64,000 bases of DNA from Strongyloides papillosus (taxonomy: Eukaryota; Nematoda; Chromadorea; Rhabditida; Strongyloididae): positions 806,001-870,000 of the forward strand of contig SRSI01000044.1 of the NCBI GenBank assembly GCA_005656395.1, given 5' to 3'. The notes below the pieces were generated by a model. The model was not told where the DNA came from. It saw only the letters and a program-made list of their open reading frames with translations, and did not search any database. A program made the translations under genes and the position numbers. This document shows, in pieces, positions 47,401 through 57,801 of this stretch. Position 1 is the stretch's first letter. Each line of letters begins with the position of its first letter.

Positions 47401-48587
47401 GAATTATTATTAATAGTAGCAGCAATTAAAGTTTTACCATGAGATTGACTAACATCACCAAATGTAGATCGAACAGTAGATTCATCAGGTAATATAGGAA
47501 ATCCTTTCTTAGTAACAAGTTCATAACTAATAATGTTTGTATTAGCGCCGGAATCCAACAAAGCATTTACCAAAGTTTCACCAATTTTGACTTCAATGAT
47601 AGGTAATACATTTGTACAGCTCAACTTCTTTTTACTATCATCAATTACCAACTTATTAGTGACTTCATTTTTCTTACTCAACGTAGGTAACAGTACAGAT
47701 TGATCATCCACCTTGAAGATTTCAGTAACATTAGCGAGATATTGACTATCTTGCGCAGACACATTGTTAGCTTTAGACCATGCGCGTCTTTCTCTATTAT
47801 CAAAATTCTTTACTTCACCATTATTAGCGGGAGGAGTAGACTTAACAACAATAGAGGCACCACCAGCAGGACGAGATTTACATGAAGAAGACTTGTGACC
47901 AGCTTTTCCACATGTAAAACAATTTCCATTGAATTTATCATTTTTAACCTTATCAGATTTCTCTTTTCCAAGGTGCTTTTCACGATCCAAAAGTCCTAAT
48001 CTTTTTATTTTCTCAGCAGCAGCATCGATAGATCCACCATATTCATCTAAAGCAATTTGAACATGTCTTGGAGCAATATCACATAGTTTGTTTATCATAT
48101 CAGTGCGTTTCTCCTCTCCTTTTCTACTAGGCCAACCGAGACCATGGATCTCCTTTATCTCCTTCACTAAACCATCAATATCATTCTTCCATTTTAAATT
48201 TCTCCATTTAGCTACAGCTGTATGTATGAAAGCATCTTCATTGTATTTACGCTCCAAATATGTACATACATTAGTAAAAGTAGGGTTTTCATCATCCATT
48301 TCATCTATACAGTCCTTGACATTCCTGGGTAGACATAACTTTAACAATTTTAACTTTCCGTCTTCTGGTTCTTCTATGGCATCCATGTATTCATCAAATT
48401 CTTTTCTCCACCGTTTGAAACTTTCTTTAGTAGGGTCAAATTTATCAATATTACTCAACATATTGATAACGGTGGCTTGAGCTTCTCTTCTAGCAGCCAT
48501 CTTTAACGACACAACAAGACAATGACTTTTCCCGCAGAATTTCGCAATAATATAACCACACAAAATTTCAACACAAATAATTATCAC
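44433..48587 (-). CDS. retrotransposon Gag-Pol polyprotein
   Basis: One uninterrupted frame of 1384 codons. The likely working start is the Met at residue 30 (about 48500, MAARREAQ), though a Met at 48587 is also possible. In order: a Gag region with a CX2CX4HX4C zinc knuckle (residues 223-236), an aspartic protease with LLDSGANT (343-350), a reverse transcriptase (about 530-715) with LPQGF and FYADD (659-663), RNase H (about 800-950) with FSDAS, LELHA and CDNKP (D810, E871, D896), and an integrase with an HHCC zinc site (H1024, H1028, C1058, C1061) and a D,D35E core (D1089, D1150, E1185). Every catalytic residue expected is present. Gag and Pol are fused without frameshift or stop. It copies the element through RNA and inserts the cDNA. 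Confidence 0.95.
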   Translation of the reverse strand: MIIICVEILCGYIIAKFCGKSHCLVVSLKMAARREAQATVINMLSNIDKFDPTKESFKRWRKEFDEYMDAIEEPEDGKLKLLKLCLPRNVKDCIDEMDDENPTFTNVCTYLERKYNEDAFIHTAVAKWRNLKWKNDIDGLVKEIKEIHGLGWPSRKGEEKRTDMINKLCDIAPRHVQIALDEYGGSIDAAAEKIKRLGLLDREKHLGKEKSDKVKNDKFNGNCFTCGKAGHKSSSCKSRPAGGASIVVKSTPPANNGEVKNFDNRERRAWSKANNVSAQDSQYLANVTEIFKVDDQSVLLPTLSKKNEVTNKLVIDDSKKKLSCTNVLPIIEVKIGETLVNALLDSGANTNIISYELVTKKGFPILPDESTVRSTFGDVSQSHGKTLIAATINNNSYVLECQVFPESLIDPAYQLLIGTPGINKFGDITFNLSNNVVCINGHEIEIKGKNSYKSANSLIIEPSKSNLNVEDELVRRFPEFKSMCSQSKTDIGRCSITVPKQRYLSEFPHQFKKFNWSNHLKPLARQLINELKESGVIRKSNTQYLHNLICVKKPGGEGYRATLDLRKTNSVTVPWRYPCANIKNMLEDLHEYQYFSKIDLVSCYHQFVLHQDDCHRFGLYTEEEGTFEFTRLPQGFINSSSIVAQIMDQVTASMKDKVRFYADDGLIYSKLDENHHLDVVSEVLKQLHKFGLKISLSKSTFLSQSVRFLGYCVSPKGLEVDKTSALAISKIQEPSNIRQLRSFLGCLAFFQSFIICYAKLLSPLYRLLEKDTVYKFGEIERQAFNEAKRRLLESPTLGHLNPDLPVHIFSDASQCAYGACMTQLVEMNDKQEEDNDNNNDDNQKKKLSYVPILFWSKTRPHKIKTRSSTHLELHAITLFFRSQRARLIGMDIIIHCDNKPVVSMINGDDHSELTPMIESWLSELTEYNVKAVHCPGSLNKVADLLSRSVDANVVNNISQLYGTKERNMVGEFDLRRIQAEDELMNNYELDDFQGLKGKNIDVNGKMTWVPYLPKDKFEIVASKIHQSGHFNHQKLLRILRPRWYNPLQSQIIMSIVKKCVPCQYRNLSYAKRGGEKIIGYSEPRICYYIDLSGPYQSNLSRSGNKYILLMVDACSRFLMGMPLKDCSCVSVAEGVATLIHRFGKPLVIRSDCAAYYTQEFTDLCMAMGIYHQKGTPYIHSSSSIVERAFRTIESMISKFLNDTDTPIHLKEWDAILEYCCYNYNTTPHDTGEFSPFHIFFGSQPNLVTDIKLVMPCSIDKNVELDELLYRVQCAYSESFNNMVNKRLSVKHTYPPHETQRYEKGDLILVKRVNPKNKFEFLYNGPYVVVSSDEYRVCYKKKPNSRGRPYVAHKSMVKSFSPSDNTSSNEHPRNGEDSGEQTSEE

Positions 48588-48588
48588 A

Positions 48589-48607
48589 AGAAGTATCGCC
48601 TAATACC
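48589..48607 (-). promoter_or_regulatory. probable primer binding site
   Basis: Directly inside the 5' LTR on the coding strand the sequence reads GGTATTAGGCGATACTTC. Counting the last T of the LTR it begins TGG, the complement of a tRNA CCA tail. I could not match it to a particular tRNA. Confidence 0.45.
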
Positions 48608-48886
48608 AGTAAATTTATAAAATTATTGGCGTATACTATATAGAAAGCAGATCCGTATCAGTTTATCACAAACTTTATTATCACTTAACACAAATTACAT
48701 AAAATAACACAAAATGACATAAAATAACGCAAACCCCTAAAATATATAAAAAATATAGTGACATATAAAAAAGAGACAGGTGTTACAAAGAGAACATAAA
48801 ATAAAATGACTTAAGTTACAAAACATCTTGGTATTTATACTAATTTAGTAGGATATATAAAATTCCAATTCGTACTTTATTTCACT
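48608..48886 (-). repeat. 5' LTR of the retrotransposon
   Basis: 279 bp, identical to 44151-44429. On the coding strand it begins AGTGAAATAAAG. It should carry the element's promoter. Its first bases also supply the premature TGA that ends the truncated PGDH frame (48882-48884). Confidence 0.95.
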
Positions 48887-48890
48887 GTGC
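48887..48890. repeat. 4-bp target duplication, right copy (GTGC)
   Basis: Right-hand GTGC matching 44147-44150. Here it is read as part of the PGDH GCA codon. Confidence 0.92.
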
Positions 48891-49803
48891 TTCAATTGTA
48901 GAAGCACCTATATGCGGAGTAGTAATTATTTTACTGTTTTTAACAAGATCATAGTATTTTGGTGGCTCTTCAACAAAAACATCAAGAGCAGCTCCTGAAA
49001 CATGGCCATTGTTAATTGCGGCCACAAGATCCTCTTCATTAACGATTCCACCTCTTGCTGCATTTATTATTTTCACACCTTTTTTGCATTTAGATAGTGT
49101 TTTTGCATTCAATAAATTTTCTGTTTCTTTTGTTAATGGAACGTGAACTGTGATATAATCAGCAAGTGGATAAATTTCTTCTAAAGAAAGCAATTCAATT
49201 CCTTTTTGTTTTGCAACTTCTTTTGAAATAAATGGGTCATATCCAATTATTTTCATGCCGAATGCTTGCATACGTGATGCAACCATCTGACCAATTCTTC
49301 CAAGTCCTACGATAGCAAGGACTTTATTTCCAACTTCTTGACCCATAAATTTCTTTCTTTCCCATTTTCCTTCTTTCATTGAAGCATCAGCTTGAGGGAC
49401 ATTTCGAGCTAACGACAATATAAGTGTACAGGTTAGTTCTGCTGCAGATTGACTGTTTCCAGAAGGTGTATTCATCACTAAAACACCATTTACAGTTGCA
49501 GATGAAACATCAATGTTATCAACACCGGTACCCGCACGCCCGATAACTTTCAAACACCCTTTTGCTCCTGCTTCTATTAAATCTTTGGTAATCTAAAAAA
49601 GTTATATTTATTATATCAATAAATGAATTTCAAACCTTTGTCGCTGATCTAACAATAACTGCATCATAATTAGGAATAATTTCAAGCAGCTGTTCTTTTG
49701 TTTCATTATTCCTAGTAGTAACCGAGATACCATGCTTTAAAAGTGTTTCTACGCATTCTTTCTCAATTTCATCAGCAATAAATACATTATTAATCATAGC
49801 CAT

Positions 49804-52800
49804 TTTATAAACTTAACTTTTATAAGAATAACTATGATTTCAATAAAATTGTGAAGATATTTATATACAAAATAATTTAATAATCAAACAATCTTAGGTC
49901 ATTTGAATGATGTATACAATCAAACTTTTCTCATAATATCATAAATGATTTAAAATTAATGTCATCCTGACAATCTAACTATGCCAAAAGATTTTAACGA
50001 GGGCATTAAAGTAATAGCATTATATAAAGCTTTATGATAACTATAGGCTACAAAATCCAATTATGCATCTAGAACGAATAAATTTTTTTTAAAAGTAATA
50101 TCTTTCTTTTTAAAGCATTTTTAAAGGAAAATTTATGACTTTAAAAAGTTCTTATACTAGAAATTTATCAATTTTCCAAAAATTAAAATTCAATGAATTA
50201 GTGTAATGTTATCAAACATGTAAACATGTTTTTTAAATTATATATAAAGTTTTCTATTATTATTACTTTTACATATAACATTTTTTTCACACACTTTTCA
50301 TAATGACAAAAAGCTTCCAAAGATTTTTTTCAAACTATAAATTAATTTACTAAAAATAAAATCTAGAGTTGACGTCTTAAATGTTATATTTCTTTATTAA
50401 TATAATGTTGGACATTTTTAAATTATATTTGCAAATTATAGATTTTTTAAGATAGTAAACACTTATTTTTTTATGAAATTAGATTATTTATTAGTACTTA
50501 TATCTTTATGCTTAGAATAAAATAAGTTACAATATCCATTAGAAATTATAATAATTTAATTCGTAATGTTTTTTTTCCGAAAAATTTGACTAGTATAACT
50601 TATGTCGAAGTTTTATTCCCAAAATCTAAAAGCATATAAGAAATGTTAATTTTAAATCAAGATGTTTAACTGGCTTAAAAAGTGTGTTATTAATTACCAG
50701 AAATAATGTTAATTTGCAAAGTGGTCATTTGTCTATACTTTCTAATTAATCACATTGAAAAACCTATGGATGAGTTTTATTCTTAATTTATAAACATAAA
50801 TGTGGCTTCTTCGTCGTTTGAAATAACGTCTTCTTGTAGTATTTTGCCGTATTGATAGTCTCTACACCTCACCTACTTACTATCTGTGCGAACATACTGT
50901 TCAATCTACATGCTCAGTCAGCTTAAAAAACAGTTTCTGCACCATTTGAAACAACGATTTTCGTAGATTTCTACTTTTTTTGATAGGTCCTATCTACTAG
51001 CTTTTTTAAGAAACTAGGTATTCACCCACTGGTAAAAGCTAACCCAATAATTGTATATACACAACTTGTAAGGGTTTCATTTCTGAAAGCTATCCTGTAG
51101 TAGGTAACGGAATAACTGTGAATTTCGGATATCCCTATGTTAAAAGCGATTTGCACCAAACCAAAATCCTATTAAGTAGATATTTTTTTGCTATCATTTA
51201 GTTAAGTTAATTGAAATTCCGTTTTATAATACATAAATATATTTTTTAGCGACCCAAACAGAGCTCTTTTCATTCGTCTACAATTTTTATTGCATCTTAT
51301 AAAACAAAAAATTTAATATTAAACTCTTTTTACTATTTGTAACAAATTTTAAATTGAAAGTAGTTAATTATATAGATGATTCTGAGGTAATTTTTTATGC
51401 TCTACCTATTGCTATCTATTGAATTCAGTTTTACTAATGAATTCATGATATTCTGAAAGTTATTTTATGGAATGTATAATCATTCACTAGCAAGTATTAA
51501 AAATAAACAGAATTTTGATTAATTTCTAGTGGATTTCTCAGACTTTTAACATTACCCTTTTATGTTATTTAAGGATTCTAATTTAAACCTTTATGCTCAA
51601 TGGACTAAAATTAATTTTACAAAATTTTATTTTCATACTCGTAGGACTCTGACTATTATTTCATAAAATATATGCACTTGTCTCAAGAAATATTAAAAAT
51701 AATTTTTAATGTAGTTTTCAAGAGTTTAGCATTACACTTCTTAAACTTTTAACAGATTCTAGTGTAAACCTCCATATTCTTTTTGTTGCATTTAATATAA
51801 TAATTTATAACTTTTAAATAAATTTTGTCATTTTTTGATAGAAAACAAATTTTCCCTAATTTTCAAATGTTTTTAAGTTAAAATTTACTTGTTTTTTGTA
51901 AACTAAAATCAGCATATTGTAGAATTAGATACCATTGATTGATTTTGAAGATTTACAATATATTTCATCATCATGTGATAAACCCTCGTGATAATAACAT
52001 GAAAAATAAAAAAAATTGTAATTTATTGAGTTGTAAAACAACTGTGATTATCTAGAAATAAATCCCAGAAATATAAATTAAAATATCAAAATAATAAATC
52101 AAGTCACTGTTTATAAAGTAAAAGTGTTTATTTTAAAGTTCAGTTTTCTCACGTTTAAAATTACATAAATATGATAAGAATATAAATTTTTAAAAAGTCA
52201 CTTCTGTGATAACAATAATATTTAAATAATGGATGGTAAAAAAATTAATGTTAAGGATTAATTGTAATTGTTCAGCAAGATGATATTCTATTTGCAGTAA
52301 ATGATGCATATATAATTAAATTAAAAATTATTGAAAATTTTTTTTCTAAAAAAAACACTTATTTTTAACTAACTTAATAATATAATAAAACGTTATATTT
52401 TGTAGATTTGTTATTATCAAATTACAATTGTATTATCATCCGTTTGCTAGAATTTTTATTAATCTATATTTTAAATTTACAAAGTGATATATATTTTTTA
52501 TCTGGTCAAATAACACAGATAATTTTGCAAACGTTTTTATTAGCATTTGAATTATAAAAAATCTATTATTAGATTGATAAAATTTTAACTAAATTTTACA
52601 AATTATTTTTTATTTACTTTAATATTTTATTAAAATAAAACAATAATGAATGTTTTTCTATAAAGTTATCATAATTTTTGTTAAATACAAAAATTAGAAA
52701 ACTAAAAAGCATTTTTTAACAAATTATATGAAATTTCTTACTTCTCTTTTTTTCTATAGTATGAATTGATATATTTTTTAATAAAAAATTGTCAGAAAAT

Positions 52801-52865
52801 TATTATCATAAAAAATTAAACTACATAAATTAGTATTTCGTTATTTTTTGTAGTTTAAAATGTAA
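49804..52865. other. intergenic sequence, nothing firm
   Basis: About 3 kb upstream of PGDH. The stretch 50800-51180 is somewhat richer in GC than its neighbours, but neither strand gives a protein-like frame I can recognise. No tRNA and no clear inverted repeats. Confidence 0.45.
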
Positions 52866-53207
52866 CTATTTTAAAAAAATACATCTTCCGTTATTGTAAA
52901 GATATAAATTATATCTGTTAACTACTCTTTCAAATAATGCATTAATATAGCATTCGTTTTTGAAGCAAGTATAACCATCTGGACATTTATTGTCTAAACA
53001 TGGTCCAATTTTTACATTAGTTCGATTTATAGTAATATATGGATACCATCTTCCTGGACATTTCCAATATGGATAAGGATAAAATCTTCTACCCCCATTC
53101 CAGTACCAATGTAAATGCCTTTTATATAACAATCTTTTATCTTCATACAACGTGGATAGGCATATAATAAAACACTTTAGAAAATAAAGAAATATAAATA
53201 ATTTCAT
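52866..53207 (-). CDS. small secreted Cys-containing protein
   Basis: The 113-residue frame starts MKLFIFLYFLKCFIICLSTL, a signal peptide. The mature part is rich in Tyr and Trp (HWYWNGGRRFYPYPYWKCPGRWYPY). It then has a compact Cys cluster, PCLDNKCPDGYTCFKNECY, which resembles the CPxGYxC pattern of small disulphide-bonded extracellular modules in nematode proteins. One Asn-glycosylation site (NRT) lies just before it. Single exon and intact. I cannot assign a family. An extracellular location is inferred from the signal sequence and the paired Cys. Confidence 0.7.
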   Translation of the reverse strand: MKLFIFLYFLKCFIICLSTLYEDKRLLYKRHLHWYWNGGRRFYPYPYWKCPGRWYPYITINRTNVKIGPCLDNKCPDGYTCFKNECYINALFERVVNRYNLYLYNNGRCIFLK

Positions 53208-53909
53208 TATTGAATTTAAAAAAATTCCAAATTATAATTTAAATACAATGTATTTATTGACAATTATAAAAAAAATTATGCTCTTATTATACAATAATAA
53301 AAACCATATTTATATTAAAATATTTGTTTAAAGAACTTTTTTTATTGTTTGAGTTATTAAAAAAATTTTTTATTAATTTTTTTCTTTAATAATTAAAATG
53401 TTAATTTTCTAAAGTTTGATAATGTTTCCAATATATTTTTATTTTAAAATTATAATTTATTGTTGTTTGAATGAAATATGAATTATCACTAAATAAATAG
53501 TAATTTTGTTATTCTCTACATAATAACAATAATTTATATTAATGGATAATCTTAAAACTAAATAAAAATTTATCTAATTTCACTTAAAAATCATTTTTTT
53601 CTATGTTGTCAGACTTTTTTATAAAAAAAGTTTAAATATTTAAATATAAAATCAAAAAGTTTTCTGATGACAATATCTTTTTCTAGATAAATAATCGCCA
53701 GAAGTTTCTTATTTTGTGTAAAGTACGATTTAAGATCATAGTATTTAATAAATATTGGTGTCAAAAAAAGATAATGATAATAATAATAGATTTCAATATA
53801 TTTAATAGTATATGATTGTTTTAATTATATTTTAAACATTTCACAATGCTTATTTTAGCTTTAAAAACTTATAGACAATCTTCATTACTACGGAGCTGCA
53901 GTTTATTTA
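53208..53909. other. AT-rich intergenic sequence
   Basis: Upstream region of the secreted Cys protein. Nothing recognised. Confidence 0.45.
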
Positions 53910-53911
53910 TA

Positions 53912-55064
53912 GAGGGTGGACCAAAAGTCACACCACAGTTGCAATAAAACACTTTATAACTTTTTTTTTAGACGACATATTTTTATGGTATTACACGCAT
54001 TTTGTAGGGAATGTGCTAGGGAATAATATAAAACAAGATTGTTTCCATGAATGGACATAAAAAAAGTTACATAATTTTTTTAATATTTTGTGAACATGGG
54101 AAGCTGTGTCGGATGAAATGTATGTACATTCATATCAATAAGAACACGCCTATTCCCTCAAGGACTATATAAGGAACGGATGAAGACTATTTTATATCAT
54201 AGTTAAATAATACCTTTTTCATAATATATATATATATTCACTTTATTGTTATATTCTAATTCCCCTTTGCTTAAATAAACTCTTAAACAAAGTCTCGTGT
54301 TATATTATAAAAGCCCGGGAGCCTCTACGGCTCCCGAAGAATCCACCAGGATTACAATTTGACATTTAAAAAAATATTTTTAATTTTATCGAACTTAAAC
54401 TTATTTGAAAGTTTAAAATGCATGAATACATTTTGTAAAAAAACAATATTTCATACAATTATGTGTGAAAAATGATATCTTTTTGTTGACGACCACCTGA
54501 TTGTTTGCACAAAAGTTGCTATTTCTAAAGCATTATTTACTAATCTTTTTAAAATGGTTTCATCGGATCTTTTGAAATTGTTCGCCATATATAATATTGC
54601 GCGTTTTGATACAGCTTGGGTCACATTGAAAGAGATCCAATTAATTTTAGGTTTAGCAATTGAACATTTGTTGGTATAATAATAACGAACTATTCTTAAT
54701 CTTTCCTCAATAGAATATATTTTTCCTGAGGTATTAACAGTAGAAAATATATGAAAAAATTAATATTGTAAAAATAGGACATTTTATGAAGAAATATGTT
54801 TTTAAATAACTTTTTCAACATCTAACACTTTTAATTAATTAAAATATTATGAGATATACCTTTAAAACAAAAATTTAAAAATCTTGATCTAACTTAAAGT
54901 GAGTTTTCAAAAAAATCATTCTCGAAACGATCTTGTCATATATTATTCTATAGATCATTCTCTACAAAATGCATATAATATCATAACAATACGTCAACTA
55001 AAAAAAAGTTATAGCAATTATAAAGTGTTTCATGCAACTGTGATGTTACTTTTGGCCCACCCTG
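53912..55064. mobile_element. TIR element, GGGTGG-ended family, copy 2 (inverted, interrupted)
   Basis: The ends GAGGGTGGACCAAAAGTCAC and the complement of CAGGGTGGGCCAAAAGTAAC are TA-flanked (53910-53911, 55065-55066). The body matches the copy at 6897-7784 in opposite orientation, including the non-inverted centre (about 54480-54700). A 266-bp solo LTR (54091-54356) with its duplication accounts for the extra length. It is non-coding and decayed relative to copy 1. Confidence 0.82.
54091..54356 (+). repeat. solo LTR (TG..CA, about 5-bp target duplication)
   Basis: This 266-bp insert is absent from the other copy of its host element. It begins TGAACATGGG and ends GGATTACA, flanked by ATTTTG at left and ATTTG at right, which suits a 5-bp duplication with one T gained. 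It has a promoter-like CTATATAAGG (about 54164-54173), an AATAAA signal (about 54284) and a strong hairpin CGGGAGCC/GGCTCCCG near the end. It is not related to the LTR at 44151. Confidence 0.75.
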
Positions 55065-55066
55065 TA

Positions 55067-55690
55067 GTAATTTGACCTTTTTTATTAAAATAAAAGATAT
55101 TGAGTTTTATTTTAAATGTAAAATGGTATATTTATTTAAAAAAATACTACTGCAGTATAATGATTTTTACATCACGTCTGGATACATCCTTCTTCGTTAT
55201 ATACTTCTATAATAGTTAATTAGTAAAAAGTTTGTTGATTTTTAGAATTACCAATTATATAGATACTAATAATTTATTTATCTTATGAACTAATCTGCAT
55301 ATGGCATTTTAATAAAAAAGTATGATAAATTGTAAATATTGTTTAATAGTTATTTTACATTTAATAATATTTAGTTATTGGTTAATAAATAACACCAGTA
55401 AAAAAGGTAAGAGTGTCTTTATTTCATAAAAAGTAAAGTATTTATACAATGAAAAAGATGATGATAAGCATACAGCTTGTAAACATATACGTACGAAACA
55501 AATATATTTGCGTTTTAATTTAAAGTTTGATATTTAAAATCAAAATATTAAATAAATTTTTACACAATAAACTTATCATCAGAATAAAATTAGAAAATAA
55601 GGTTTTCTGTATTTAATTCTTCATCGCTCAAAAATGAGCTATTTTTTTTATTTTCTGGTATTTTTCAACTATGTATTTTAATTTTTTCTC
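55067..55690. other. AT-rich intergenic sequence
   Basis: Nothing recognised between the TIR element and the receptor relic. Confidence 0.4.
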
Positions 55691-55840
55691 TTATATGATG
55701 TATACGGAAAGAAAAATTATGCATACAACAGATGAAATAACATAAATTAAAACAAAAAATACAAAACTATTTGTTACTAGTTTTGAATACCAGTAATATC
55801 TTTCTACTTGAACAAAACTAGAAGTAATAACTAAATTTAC
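55691..55840 (-). pseudogene. C-terminal relic of a third 7TM receptor copy
   Basis: A 49-codon stretch reads VNLVITSSFVQVERYYWYSKL and continues through a hydrophobic segment (FVFFVLIYVISSVVCIIF). It aligns with EEKYYWYTKPTTNIMVFSVIVYAIASALYIIF near the end of the two neighbouring receptors. Sequence upstream of it has stops, and the rest of the gene was not found. It is most likely an old tandem copy. Confidence 0.6.
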
Positions 55841-56111
55841 TTTTAAGTCAGGCATATTTTATAAGGATTACAATTAAAAGAGAAAAACTATTATTGTATG
55901 AATAAATTTAATGAAAATAATGTTTTTATAACATTTTAATCTACCTTATTATCTGTGAATAATTTCTAATTGATTTAAGAAAAATAACATTTATTATAAT
56001 CGTACTAACAAAATTGATGATTAAAAAAATAAAGTTATCTAATAGGTAAAGTTTACAATACTTAATTATAAGAATATTATTCTTTCATGAAAGTTATGCA
56101 TAAGGTTTAGT

Positions 56112-57168
56112 TTAATTACTTTGAACTTTTGCAGTAATTTTCTTGTTAAATTTAGAATTTTTTAATGATACATTTTTTTGCCTTTTTAATGATTTATACT
56201 TAAAAAAAATGATATATAAAGCTGAAGCAATCGCATACACTATAACAGAAAAAACCATTATATTTGTTGTTGGTTTCGTATACCAATAGTATTTTTCTTC
56301 ATAAAAGAATATTATCATAATAAAAGTATGTAGTACAGGAGTGTATAAAAAAATTACTGGTAGCAATGAATTTACAATATGGTGTTTTAATTGAGTCGTG
56401 TAATCATTCTTAATTGATGTCGTCTTGTTGTGTTCACCTAGTTTTTTTATAAATTTAACCATCATTTTGAGAATAAAAATATAATGGATAAAAAAAATAA
56501 TGTAATTAAGTGATTTAAAAAAAAGAGCGACAAATAGTATATATTGTTTTGGTCCTCCAAATGCGAACAGGGCATACTCCTCTTTTAGATATAAATTTAA
56601 TTCTTCATCAGGAATATACCATAAATTTATTGCTTCTTCCCTAGATATTAAAGCATAATTAAGACAAATGAAAACTACAACAGTACTAAATACAGAGATA
56701 GAAAAACTAATAAGTTGAAATAAGTTATTTTCATGAAACTTAACTTTTCTACAAATAATGTTGTATTGACCATTAAATGCATAAACTACAGAAAATGTTT
56801 CAACAGAGATGAAGGTGATAAAAATATTCTAAAATAAATATTAATAAATAATTATTAACACATACGAGTGATACACCACATGCATAATCACCAAAGAATC
56901 TTATTATTCCATGACAAACTGCTGTTTTTCTCGGTAAAAACATACGAAATTCACCAATAGTAGAACCCAACAAATTATAGAAAATATGAATTGTTCTTAT
57001 AATTGTTAGAAATTTTGTGTAATCACTTTTTGTTGTTTTCCATTCTTTTACTAACGTGTAAGCCACGATAGTTTGAAAAAATAGTGCTATCAGCGATAAA
57101 ATTGTCATTAACCGGCAATAATCTTCATGTGGACATGATGAAAGTATTGTTTCAGTAAATAGATACAT
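56112..57168 (-). CDS. 7TM chemoreceptor-like GPCR, tandem copy 1 (intact)
   Basis: Exon 1 is 57168-56866 (101 codons). A 37-bp intron spans 56829-56865 (GTATGT..TTTTAG), and exon 2 runs 56828-56112. The frame is open throughout, encoding about 339 residues. The N-terminus MYLFTETILSSCPHEDYCRL is followed by several hydrophobic segments: about residues 20-40, 55-70, 85-120, 145-165, 195-225, 250-275 and 295-315. The C-terminal tail is Lys-rich (about 315-339). The short extracellular N-terminus, about seven membrane segments and lineage-specific tandem copies are typical of nematode serpentine chemoreceptors. I cannot name the subfamily. It probably acts in the membrane of sensory neurons (inference). 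Its paralogue lies 0.63 kb upstream in the same orientation, with almost identical exon 1. Confidence 0.82.
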
Positions 57169-57801
57169 TATAGCAAAAGAATAAATTTATTATAATCAAA
57201 AAAATTAATTTAACTTACTTTTTTGCAGGAATAGTATTGTGGAAACTTTTTTAAAAGTTTTGACTTTATTTTATATGTATAATGATGTCAAGACAAGAAT
57301 ATTTTAGTAAAAAAACACATGCAAAGGTGATAAATTTAAATCACATTAATAAATGCAAATAAAATAGAATTTTTGAAATTTTTTATTTATACACCAAAGT
57401 TTAAATTTTAATTATTTATAATGAGCAAATTTTAAAAGATTCTAAAAAATAGAGACATTTTTATTACAATGTTTGGAAATATGTGGTGGATCACACAAAA
57501 AGTGTAATTATCATACTATTATAACAAAACTTTTATTTCCATTAAGATATAAAATATAAAAGACGTTTATTGGTTTAAACTTCTAGGAGTTTCGAGACAG
57601 TAGTAAATATTAAACTTTATTCTTGGATAAAGATAAGTCTACAATAAATTTTACCAAGACCTATTAGAACCTGTAGTTAAATAAATTAATATTTTAATAG
57701 ATATAAAAAAACAATGATTTAAAAAAATCAATCTGAATCTTTGGATTTTCTTTTACTTAAGTCCATAAGATTACATATTAATCAAAATATATATTGAAAT
57801 T
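57169..57801. other. spacer between tandem receptor copies
   Basis: AT-rich; serves as the 5' region of copy 1 and the 3' region of copy 2. No other feature seen. Confidence 0.4.

Larger units (their letters stand above)
44151..48886 (-). mobile_element. complete Ty3/gypsy-type LTR retrotransposon
   Basis: The 4736-bp element has identical 279-bp LTRs, one long gag-pol frame and a GTGC duplication. LTR ends AGT..ACT and a 4-bp duplication are known from gypsy-type elements. The order protease, RT, RNase H, integrase is that of Ty3/gypsy and Bel/Pao, not copia. No envelope-like frame is present: the gag-pol stop is followed directly by the 3' LTR. LTR identity means the insertion is very recent, and the element may be active. 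It lies in the same orientation as the PGDH gene it interrupts. Confidence 0.93.
44034..49803 (-). pseudogene. D-3-phosphoglycerate dehydrogenase gene, disrupted by retrotransposon
   Basis: This NAD-dependent enzyme takes the first step of serine synthesis (3-phosphoglycerate to 3-phosphohydroxypyruvate). Exon 1 is 49803-49636 (56 codons). A 43-bp intron spans 49593-49635. Exon 2 runs 49592-48887, is cut by the retrotransposon at 44151-48886, and resumes at 44146 to the stop at 44034-44036. Bridged, it encodes about 328 residues, the usual length of the short animal/nematode form. Visible motifs are [24 protein letters not shown], the NAD fold GLGRIG (about 152-157), the catalytic Arg in NAARGG (about 236), Glu in VEEPP (about 265) and His in TPHIGAS (about 283). 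In the sequenced allele the frame enters the LTR after IEAQ and stops at TGA, dropping 36 C-terminal residues (NRVAVEIAQ and the rest). All catalytic residues remain, but the closing helix is lost. Confidence 0.93.

Noticed and set aside
48088..48480. 130-codon frame on the plus strand over the Gag region
   Set aside because: Mirror of the Gag coding strand without independent support.
44151..48886. Endogenous retrovirus with an envelope gene
   Set aside because: The gag-pol stop is directly followed by the 3' LTR, leaving no room for a third frame.
50800..51180. GC-richer patch as a gene
   Set aside because: Both strands are full of stops and show no recognisable motif.
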